NCBI GenBank assembly: GCA_011799875.1
Contig: CM022299.1
Span: 351,646,526 to 351,710,525 of the forward strand
Direction: 5' to 3'
Origin: Thinopyrum elongatum
Lineage: Eukaryota > Streptophyta > Magnoliopsida > Poales > Poaceae
Length of the DNA: 64,000 bases
Of the stretch, positions 55,401-64,000 are shown in pieces (position 1 is the stretch's first letter; every line of letters starts with the position of its first letter). Made by a program: the position numbers and the translations under genes. Under the pieces are notes generated by a model, which was not told the DNA's origin, ran no database searches, and worked only from the letters and a program-made list of their open reading frames with translations.

Positions 55401-55648
55401 TACCACCCTACTACGACAACGAGAGTGCCATCAAGATTGCTCATAACCCAGTTCAGCACTCGAAGACTAAGCACATCTAGATTCGTCATCATTTTCTTTG
55501 AGATCATGTGTTGAAGGGCGACATCTCCATCGACCACGTGAAGACTGAAGAACAGCTGGCAGATATCTTCACAAAGCCCTTGGATGAGAAGAGATTTAGC
55601 AAGTTGCGGTGTGAGCTAAATATCTTAGAATCTTCGAATGTTCTTTGA
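52469..55648 (+). pseudogene. Copia pol: protease, integrase, reverse transcriptase, RNase H
   Basis: One reading frame throughout. The protease motif is WVLDSGCTNH (52514-52543), then LWHRRLGHAGMRNLHTL and CGACEAGK (integrase zinc finger). The integrase has [13 protein letters not shown] and VVERKNKT (the D, D, E triad). The RT includes [32 protein letters not shown] and YVDD (54701-54712). RNase H has STAEAEYIAAGSCYAQLLWM and IFTKPLDEKRF. In-frame stops at 52985 (TAG), 54830 (TAA), 54977 (TAA), 55250 (TGA), 55478 (TAG) and 55499 (TGA) inactivate it. No frameshift was found. The normal terminus is TGA at 55646. Confidence 0.93.
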
Positions 55649-56979
55649 AAGGACACACATCCTAACACTTATGCAAATTGATGACTTAGATGTGCAACAC
55701 ACGAAGTAACGTTTTTCTTCAATCAATGAAGACTAACCCTCTAAGTGTGAACAAATTAATGAAGAATCTGATTCTCAGAGCCCTACGACAATTATACGCG
55801 GTGTCTGAAATCATCATTCTTATACGGTGGGTCACGCCACCAACAAAAGTTGAAAATCTTCAAATTTGAGTTTTTCTTCACTTTTGCAAATTCTTCAAAT
55901 TTTCAAATTCCTCAACTTTGCAATTTCCTCAAACTTCTCAATTGATGTTCTTCATTGACTATATATATATTTGAGTTTTCAATGTCCTCAACAGTATTCA
56001 CTTAATGGTAATTCTTCAAGTTGTTTTTTCTTCTAAGTGAATGTGATCGGACCCGTTCCCCCTCTATGCTAAACTCAACCCAATCTGTTCACAAATTCTT
56101 CATGTGCGTTATATTTGAAACCCGTTCAAAATCTTCATTGTGTCCTTGACAGCTGAAGAATTTGCGAACGAAACTTTAAAAAATTTCATATCTGAATTTT
56201 CGGTTGTTGCCGGTCAAACCGTTTCGCTTCCCATGATGGATTAAACTACTCACCCACGATCCCCCACTATCTCCACCTCTCAGTATGTGGGTGACACATG
56301 TCGATAGGATAGTAAGGGTCAGGGGCATGTTCGTCCAAAATCTTCGGGCGAGTAGTTTTTCACTGCGGCTATAAATACCCCTTGGCCTCCTCCGACCTCA
56401 TTTACTCCGCTCGACTGCTACTCTCCTCACTCGAGCTCTCAGACCTAGCGCCGCCGCTAACTTCCATCGTCGCTGGTGAGAAAGAGCTTCACTGCCTCGA
56501 CCTCGTCACCGTCGTACTCGCGCCGGCCACGAAAATCTTCACTCTGCCATCGCCGTAGCTGTCTCCCGCCGCCAAGTTAGGGTGTGGGAGATCTGAACTG
56601 ACGAACTTCTCCATCTCCACTCTCAGTTCGTCATGTTCTTCGTCAAGGGTAATTAAAATCTAATTTTACTGCCCTGCTTTGATTCATATGTTTTCCACAA
56701 AATCCTCAAAAGGTGTTTATTCTTCAACTTCCCACTCCTTAAACACCGGAATACTTCTATTCCTTGTTTTGTTTCTCTAAGCTATGTTTTTCTTCAAGAT
56801 TCCTCAATTGTGTGGACTTTCTAATCTATACAACTATGGAACCTAAGTCAAGAATGCTTAGTGAAATGCTTCAAGATACCTATGGTCAAATTCCTCAAAC
56901 TTGATTCTTTTGAAAGATTTCTGAGAACGCATATGACCTCTCCAAATTCTTCGCACCTATACTCTGTTCACAGGTACAA
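55649..56979 (+). promoter_or_regulatory. Pol-env spacer with apparent internal promoter and leader intron
   Basis: A TATA box (CTATAAATA, 56369-56377) is followed by a CT-rich, GC-rich leader resembling a plant 5' UTR (CTCCGCTCGACTGCTACTC). A good donor, AAGG/GTAATT, lies at 56649, and an acceptor, TGTTCACAG, at 56965-56973, seven bases before the env-like ATG at 56980. This suggests the env-like ORF is made from its own spliced transcript, not from the LTR transcript. The first 600 bp (55649-56340) show nothing coding. Confidence 0.5.
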
Positions 56980-57728
56980 ATGTTTGCTGCTGAATCACTA
57001 GGTTCTCATCAACTTAACTCATTTGTAGCGTTCCTCAAAGAAAATTTGCATACTTCCTCAGAAACATCCAAAGTTCAAAGTCCTCAAGTGAGGAAAATGG
57101 CAGATGGGAAGAGACCTCAGAAGGGAGGCAAAAGGCCAGAAACAAACACTGCTTTTGAAATCCCTGAAGACATCTATGATGAATACTGCACACCTGATGA
57201 AGAAATTCATGGGAAAGAAAACAAGAATCAGCTCAAAGTGCCCATCCAGAGAATTGAGAGGATATGGGCTAAGGAATGGAGGGAATATCGTTATGTAACT
57301 CCAAAGTACATGAAGAAATTCACCGTAAACCCTCCATGTCCAAGACCTCCATTGGCTGCTGGCCAAGAAGCTGATCCCACCAGTGTCAGACGCGGTGAGG
57401 AATTTCCAAAGGAATGGGCCAAGCGCCAAGCCAAAGTTGCTAAAGAAGCAATGAAGAAATTCAATGAGGATTCTCAAACTGCTGTTGCTGAGGCCTCTGC
57501 CAGTAAGTCTGTGCCAAAGAAGGCTATGCCGAAGAAATCTGCTATGAAACCAACTTCTTCAAGCTCAACGCCCTCACGGCCAAGTTCCTCAACAGTAAAG
57601 CCCTCAGGGCAAAATCCTCAAGCAACTTCTTCAAGGGCAGTGCCAATCCCCTCAGTTGCTACAAAATTCTCAGCTGCTGCCACAAAGTCGTCAACACCTG
57701 TGCATCTTGCCACGTGTCAGCAGACTGC
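56980..57728 (+). pseudogene. Env-like ORF of the Copia element, N-terminal part
   Basis: ATG at 56980 opens a Lys/Pro/Ser-rich protein with EIPEDIYDEYCTPDEEIHGK, IERIWAKEWREYRYVTPKYM and a low-complexity Ser/Pro/Lys region (about residues 160-250). SIRE/Maximus elements carry such an ORF downstream of pol; it is called env-like from position and coiled-coil content, but a fusion function has not been shown. No signal peptide is evident in this part. The frame is interrupted at 57728 by the nested antisense Copia LTR and continues at about 59942. Confidence 0.75.
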
Positions 57729-59941
57729 TGTAGGATCGAAAGTAGGTCTAGAGGAGGGGGTGATTAGACTACTTGATCAAATAAAAATCTAGCCTTTTCC
57801 CAATTTTAAGTCTTAGCAGATTTTAGCAACTTAGCACAAGTTAAGCAATCAACCTACACATGCAATTATAAGAGTGTAGCAGCAGAAAGTAAAACATTGC
57901 ATATGAAGGTAAAGGGATGGGTTTGGAGAAGGCAAACGCAATGTAGACACGAAGATTTTTGGCGTGGTTCCGATAGGTGGTGCTATCGTACATCCACGTT
58001 GATGGCGACTTCAACCCACGAAGGGTAACGGTTGCGCGAGTCCACGGAGGGCTCCACCCATGAAGGGTCCACGAAGAAGCAACCTTGTCTATCCCACCAT
58101 GGCCATCGCCCATGAAGGACTTGCCTCACTCGGGTAGATCTTCACGAAGTAGGCGATCTCCTTGCCCTTACAAACTCCTTGGTTCAACTCCACAATCTCG
58201 TCGGAGGCTCCCAAGTGACACCTAACCAATCTAGGAGACACCACTCTCCAAAAGGTAATAGATGGTGTGTTGATGATGAACTCCTTGCTCTTGTGCTTCA
58301 AATGATAGTCTCCCCAACACTCAACTCTCTCTCACAGATTTGGATATGGTGGAAAGATGATTTGAGTGGAAAGCAACTTGGGGAAGGCTAGAGATCAAGA
58401 TTCTTGTGGTTGGATTGGAATGTCTTGGTCTCAACACATGAGTAGGTGGTTCTCCCTCAGAAAATGAGTAGTGGAAGTGTAGGCACGTTCTGATGGCTCT
58501 CTCTTCAATAGAGAAGGGGGTGGAGGGGTATATATAGCCTCCACACAAAATCTAACCGTTACACACATTTGACCCAACTCGGTCAGACCGAATAGAAGAA
58601 CTCGGTGACACTGATTCAGTTCAAAATGTGAACGTTAGGATTCTCGGTGGGACCGATGTGCTAGGGTTAGGGCAAAACCTCATCTCAGTGTGACCGATTG
58701 CATGAACTTGGTGAGACCGATTTCAGCAATGAGCAAACAGATAGTTGGTTGGGCAAACTCGGTGTGATCAATCACTCCTTTCGGTAAGACCGAAATGTTA
58801 CGAAAGGGAAACAGAGAGTTTGTATTGCAAACTCGGTGGGACCGATCGCTCATTTCGGTGAGACCGAAACGTTACGAAGGGAAACAGAGAGTTTGCAATC
58901 CCATCTCGGTGAGACCGAAATCCCTATCGGTGAGACCGAACTGATTAGGGTTTTTGGCAGTGGCTATGTCAAAGGAACTCGGTGGTGCCGGATAGATCAA
59001 ATTGGTGGGGCCGAGTTTCACTTTAGGTTTAGGACATATTTGGATTTGAGAAAGTGGTTGAGGGTTTTGGAGCATATCACTAAGCACTTTGAGCAAGTAG
59101 ACCATTAAGCAACACCTCATCCCCTTTTAATAGTATTGGCTTTTCCTATGGACTCAATGTGGTCTTGGATCACTAAAATAGAAATGTAGAGTCTTGAGCT
59201 TTTGCCAATATTTGTCCTTAGCATTTTGAGGGGTCCACATCTCTAGTCCATGTGCCATGCTAATCATTGAACTTTCTAAAATATTTAACTTGAAAGGATA
59301 TTAGTTCAATGAGCTATATGTTGTTGAATTACCAAAACCACCTGGGGATTAGTTGCACTTTCAATCTCCCCCCTTTTGGTAATTGATGACAACATATAGA
59401 TCAAAGCTTCGACAAATGATAATATGAATGAAATATATCGTCGCTTTGAGAAGTATGTGATAAGCAAGAGCTCCCCCTAAATTTGTGCATTATTTAAAAT
59501 TTGCTTTTGAATGCAAATGCACAATCGATTAGGATCATGGGTTACTCTTCCATGTCACATACATCTTGGTGGAGCACTCAAAATGATAGAATGTAAAGCA
59601 CATGCACTCATCACCAAGGGAAACATGATTGATCATACACAAGTATTATAGATAGCATCATTCAAGCACACATTAAAGCATAATGATCAACCACATGATC
59701 ATAAGTGTATCTCACACACAAACACAAATAATGTAGCAACCAAACAAACAAACATCAAGTAGCAAGAGAGGCAAACAAAAGCAAAACACACACACTCTCT
59801 CTCTCGAAGCCTAAGATCTATACACTTTCTCCCCCTTTGGCAACAAGTTACCAAAAAGCTCGAAAATGCATAGTGCTATTCGGCACTCTAAGCACGATCT
59901 TCGGGAGCTCCTTAAGTGGGCTTCGGGCTGATGGCTCCTGA
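57729..59941 (-). mobile_element. Nested antisense Copia fragment: LTR plus 3' internal tail
   Basis: On the minus strand an LTR starts TGAAAGTGCAACTAATCCCC at 59363 and ends CTTTCGATCCTACA at 57729 (1635 bp). To its right is the reversed purine tract (ATCTCCCCCCTTTT) and about 580 bp of internal sequence, with a second CTCCCCCTTTGGCAAC tract near 59830. No coding region of the element remains. It splits the env-like ORF, which resumes at 59942-59948. The left flank is ACTGC; no matching duplication is found on the right, so the right end is truncated. A TATA box (TATATATA near 58532) lies within the LTR. Confidence 0.85.
58575..59010. repeat. Interspersed palindrome-like motif CTCGGTGNGACCGA
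   Basis: Within the nested LTR the word CTCGGTGGGACCGA and variants (CTCGGTCAGACCGA, TTCGGTAAGACCGA, ATCGGTGAGACCGA) occur about twelve times in 430 bp, each a short inverted repeat TCGGT-N4-ACCGA. They sit upstream of the minus-strand LTR start side, in U3. Confidence 0.75.
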
Positions 59942-62458
59942 AGTGATGAATTTGACAGATATCATGCAGATTGGCTAGGTGCCAAAGTTAGATTTGTCAA
60001 GATTGCCAAGAACCTCAAGGCTGACGTTGCAGCATCATTGCAACAGCAAATTCCTCAGGATGAAGCATCTGCTCAGCAAACTAAAGAAAATGAACGTGCA
60101 GCTGATGAAAATCAGGCTGCTGAAGAAACTACCAGGGCTGAAAAAATTCCAGCTCCTAAAGACAATGCCAGGGCAACCATCAATGTTGCGCCTGAAGAAC
60201 AACCCAGGAAAGATGAAGAAATAGCTGCGCCTGAAGAAACTGAGAATGCCAGGGCATCTACATCAGTCGTGCCTGAAGAAACGGAACCAACTTCATCTGC
60301 TCCTCCTGTAAAATCTTCAAAGGTGAATAAAATCACTCTTCCTTCTGCATCAGAAGTGAAGAAAATGAAGGTTGTGGAAAAGGAAGCAGCAAGGAAGAGG
60401 AAAGCATCAACCTCTGCAGAGTCCTCAGCTCCCAAGAAAGTGAAGACTTTGACTAGCTCTTTCACAGAACCAATTGATGCTGTTCCAATTTCTATAGTGC
60501 TTTGTAAGGAGATCATTCCATTTGGTGAAGAATATGTCATTCCAGATGACATTGATGAAGAAAATCCTTCTGCTGCTTCCTCAGAGCAGTTGGATGAAGA
60601 AATCAATGTGGATGATGTTGTCTCCACACCACTGGTATCATCGCCTATGCCTCAGTTCACTGCTGAAGAGGCGGGCGTTGAAGAAATTGAAGAAGATGTG
60701 GATATTGGCTCAACTACTCATGTGCTAAATGATGACTATTGGGAAAATCTTCACCCCAATTCCCCAATGGCCACACCTCTGCATCCAATTCCTCAGTCCC
60801 CAATGCAGACTGAAGAAATACTCACAGGGTCTGAAGGACGTCAAACTTCTCTTCATTCCATACCTCAGGAAATTCCAGCTGCTACAGCTGAAGAAATGGA
60901 AAATCAAACCGCTGCTGAAGAACCTGAAGCTTCAATTCCTCAGTCAGCAGCACAAGAGGTTGTGACTCAAGAGGTTGTGAGACCATCAACTGCAAATCTT
61001 CAGCCCAAGCAACAAAATCCTCATGCAAAAAGGCCAAAATTCAAAGCTGATGATTTCTTCGCTGAGCATCATTTCTTCACTGATCTAAATCCATATGACT
61101 CAGCAAGACTTCGGTGCAAGAGGTTCTGGACTGCAAGCCAGATGAATTTCTATGCGTCACTTCTGTTTGCCAAGGATAAGGTATTTCAGCACCGTTAAAT
61201 TCCTCATGTGGATATGGAGTCCATTCCTTGCTTCCAACCTGTTCTGAATGTTCTTCACGAAACCAGGCTCCTGAATTTCTGTGCTGATATCTGTGATTGG
61301 AATGAAGAGCTGATTCTTCAATTCTATGCAACACTGCATCTCACTGGAAATGTGGCTAATGTCAACTCATGGGTGCTTCATTGGATGACTGAGAACACTC
61401 ACTACAAAGCTCCGGCCTCTGAACTTCTTCATGTCGTTCCAGTCAATCCTCCTGCTCAAGGCGCAAGGCTTATGTATGAAGAATCTGAACTTCCAAATCA
61501 TATGATGCAAGTACTCATGAAGCCTTTGCAGCTTGGCCAAGCTTCAAGAACCACCTTCCTAGTGAAGGATCTGCTGTATGTGCCAAGGACAATATACCGC
61601 ATCCTCACCAAAACCCTCAGTCCTATCAAAGGCCACAACTCTGAAGAAGAAGAAGAAGTTGTTGGCATCATAAAGAATCTGCTATTCAACATTATAGATG
61701 GGATTCCCATTAACTATCATGATTTCTTCATGAGGACTTTGGCAAATGTTGCACTATCACCGTTTGAATTGAAGCCCTATGCTCCCTGGATAATGAAATT
61801 CATCAGAACCAGGTCTTCAATTCACTACAAGGCAGATTTTCAGAATCACCTCAGCTTTCTGCCTCCCATTGAAGACCTCAAAAGGACCATTTCTTCAGCT
61901 GATGAAAAAGGCAAAGCTGCTGTTATTGATGAAGGTACTCGTCCATTGGATGATCAGTTTCGAAAAGCTGCATCGTATTCCACCAATGATGACTATGCTA
62001 CTCAAGATTCTGCCAAAGCCCCCGAGCAAAATCCTCCAGCCACTACCCCACGAGTGATGACTGATCGTGAGCTTCTTCTAAGTCTTCATCAGAAGGTCGA
62101 TCGCAATCACAAGTGTCTCAAGCGTTAATTTGACTCAATTCTTCAGAACATGACTGTCACTCAGAATACTGTGAAGAAGAATCACTACTATGCACATGAA
62201 ACCTTTGATCGCACTTGGGCCATTCTTTCTCATCTCTACAGTGCCGAAGATCTCAAGCAGATGGACTTTCAGCAGAAATTTGACTGGGCTCATCCTCCTT
62301 CGAAGAAATTCAAGAAAGTGAAAGTTCCTCAGCTAGTAACCAGTTCATTTTCTTCATCACGTGAGACGGATGAAGCTGAGGATCTCGACGACACTGCGGC
62401 AGGCCCTACATCGACAAACAACCCCGACAACGCTGGCGCTCCTCCATCAACCTCATGA
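59942..62458 (+). pseudogene. Env-like ORF of the Copia element, remainder
   Basis: It resumes with EFDRYHADWLGAKVRFVKIA. A long acidic Glu/Ala/Pro-rich region follows (60060-60960), then a conserved globular part: RPKFKADDFFAEHHFFTDLN, TASQMNFYASLLFAKDKVFQ, and after a TAA at 61196, FCADICDWNEELILQFYATL, VNSWVLHWMTENTHYKAP and NIIDGIPINYHDFFMRTLAN. A second TAA is at 62126. The C-terminus ends PDNAGAPPSTS at 62458. Both stops lie in the same frame, where CAA (Gln) would fit. No convincing membrane-spanning segment was found in what remains. Confidence 0.8.
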
Positions 62459-62979
62459 TGATATTCTTCAGGGGCGTTAGTCCTCATTTTTCGTCCCTTT
62501 TGGTCATTCGATGACAAAGGGGGAGAAATTTGAGTTAGTCCTCAAGCGGGTCTTATATATGGGCTTTTTTTTGTTAAGTTACAACTCTCGCTCTGCTGAA
62601 GTGTTTGTTGGTTGAGTTGTAAACTTAAGTCAGATGGTAGTCTGATACTTTTGAACTGCTTTCTGCATGCTTATTTCCTCAAGTACCTTAATGAACGCAT
62701 GCTGAATTTCGTCAGACACCATTTTCCATCATATATTTCAAATTCTTCATATTATATGTTAAACGCATGAATGGATTACAAGATATAGGGGGAGATCTCC
62801 ATGATTTTATTCCACAATGTGCATTTGCAGTCAAAGCAAATTCCTCAAATATGCACATCTTCAGGGGGAGTTCTTCTATATCTTGCAATCAAATTCCTCA
62901 ATATTAGTATTTACACTTCATATGTTTATCCTCGTTGAAAACTTGACCTATTTGTCATCAATCACCAAAAGTGGGAGAT
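62459..62979 (+). other. Copia 3' untranslated region with purine tracts
   Basis: Non-coding. It contains AAAGGGGGAGAAATTT (about 62517), TATAGGGGGAGATCTCC (about 62787) and AGGGGGAGTTCT (about 62864) before the functional-position tract AAAAGTGGGAGAT at 62967-62979. Multiple purine tracts are common in SIRE-type elements. Confidence 0.7.
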
Positions 62980-64000
62980 TGTAAGTGCATCTAGTGCCCC
63001 TTAGTGATTTTGGTGTATTGAAGACTTATAGGTTAAGGGACTAATGTGTTTATGAGTGTACACAGGTTATATAAGTATCTGAGGAGTTTGATAAATCCGA
63101 TGAATGTTGACCCCTAAAAATGAATATCCTCATTTGAAGATTATGGTTTTCTTGAAGACTTTGAAAATGAGGAAATTGGTGTGACCTTGAAGACATTGAT
63201 ATTGATGCGAGGATTATGAAGCGTGAAGACTTTTGTTTTCATAGTTTCATTTTCTCTTTCTTGAGTCATAGGAAACACCATACTGTTAAAGGGGGTCAAG
63301 GTAAAACTAAGGAAAAGTTTCCAAGTGATGCTCATCTCAAAGCCTACACATACCCAATCCTTCGAGTGAAGCCTTTGGAAATCTCATACAATTCAGTCAA
63401 TTTCTTCAGTGACAGAGACGAAGATCTTCTGCTCTCTGAGGAATTTGTTCTGACTGAGGAGTTAGGAATTTGCCAGTGCGGATTGCCTACAAGTGAGGAA
63501 CATGATAGCCCTGAGGAATTTGAGAGCTCAAATTTCCGACCGTTGCAGTGCTACGCACCAGCTGTCCCAAATATCTTATCCACCTAACGGTCATATCATT
63601 GAAGGGCATTTATGTCTTATCATGTCCGGCTGCTCCCCGACTATAAATAGCCGCACCCTACAACCACTAGCTGGTTGGTTGCTCTGAGAGAAACTAACAC
63701 TTGTCATTTAGAGCATCCCATCCTCCGAGGACTTTGAGAGAAAATCATCAGTGAGGAAAACCCAAACACCTACAACCCAAAGTGATTGAGCATCAATGAA
63801 GAGATTGTTCCTGTGTGGAACCGACGCTTGTTACCTTTGAAGACTGTGCATCTTCCAGACGGTTAGGCGTCACGATCTAGAGCATCCAAGAGGAATTGTG
63901 TATCGCTGGGTGACCTAGTCTGTGAATGTTTGGAAGTCACCTGAAGACTTACCACGAGTGATTGGGCGAGGTCTGTGTGACCTTAGCTCAAGGAGAATAC
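62980..64000 (+). repeat. 3' LTR of the Copia element, first 1021 bp
   Basis: It repeats the 5' LTR from TGTAAGTGCATCTAGTGCCC, with TATA box CTATAAATAG at 63641-63650, and runs off the window at a point equivalent to about 49148. It is open for 123 codons at 63216-63587 where the 5' LTR has stops; this is not considered a gene. Confidence 0.92.

Larger units (their letters stand above)
48128..64000 (+). mobile_element. SIRE/Maximus-like Copia retrotransposon, 3' LTR cut by window
   Basis: 5' LTR 48128-49614, tRNA-iMet primer site, gag, pol in Copia order (protease, integrase, reverse transcriptase, RNase H), a 1.3-kb spacer with its own TATA box, a large env-like ORF, a purine-rich tract (AAAAGTGGGAGAT) and 3' LTR from 62980. 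Copia order plus an extra env-like ORF and large size is diagnostic of the SIRE/Maximus lineage. A separate antisense Copia fragment is nested at 57729-59941. By hand count the two LTRs differ at about 23 of 515 aligned positions (roughly 4 percent). The element is inactive: several stops in pol and in the env-like ORF. Confidence 0.9.

Noticed and set aside
63216..63587. 123-codon frame in the 3' LTR
   Set aside because: The equivalent region of the 5' LTR contains stop codons, and the frame begins and ends within non-coding LTR sequence.

Overview
This is a stretch of grass nuclear DNA, almost certainly from the Triticeae (wheat, goatgrass, rye or barley group). It is built almost entirely of nested and broken transposable elements. 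The family names used here (Sabrina-like, SIRE/Maximus-like) come from recognising LTR ends, primer sites and coding order by eye, not from a database search. No rRNA, tRNA or ordinary single-copy host gene could be recognised.

Layout. 1-12568: Gypsy (Tat-like) debris. A minus-strand element has its 3' LTR head at 1-231, antisense genes on the plus strand (a coiled-coil protein and a B3-like protein), and minus-strand RT, protease and gag remnants. It is fused near 6938 to an inverted second copy, which is split by a 3951-bp solo LTR (7650-11600) and ends in two head-to-head LTR starts (11746-12568). 12569-33365: an Athila-like scrap, then a large Mutator-like (MULE) region with a minus-strand transposase and a minus-strand plant-mobile-domain (PMD) gene. 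The transposase is cut in two by a 13.2-kb insertion (17657-30813) with CACTA-like subterminal repeats. That insertion holds a two-B3-domain gene (18864-20417), a 504-bp tandem array, and a complete 3383-bp CACTA (23049-26431, TSD TAG) that carries its own intact-looking two-B3-domain gene and a Stowaway MITE. A truncated B3 gene (28003-29982) lies further right. 33366-41254: sparse DNA with a MITE, a decayed L1-type LINE (34590-40182) and the start of another CACTA. 41255-44393: 5' LTR and broken gag of a Sabrina/Athila-like Gypsy element. 44394-48127: a low-repeat island with two divergent short ORFs. 48128-64000: one large SIRE/Maximus-like Copia element with gag, pol, an env-like ORF under an apparent internal promoter, a nested antisense Copia LTR, and a 3' LTR running off the window.

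The unifying observation is that B3-type DNA-binding domains occur five times here, each inside a mobile element (two Gypsy antisense ORFs, two intron-containing two-domain genes, one truncated gene). Two of them keep full reading frames across phase-compatible introns. The insertion order can be read from the nesting: MULE, then the 13-kb element, then the inner CACTA, then the Stowaway MITE.
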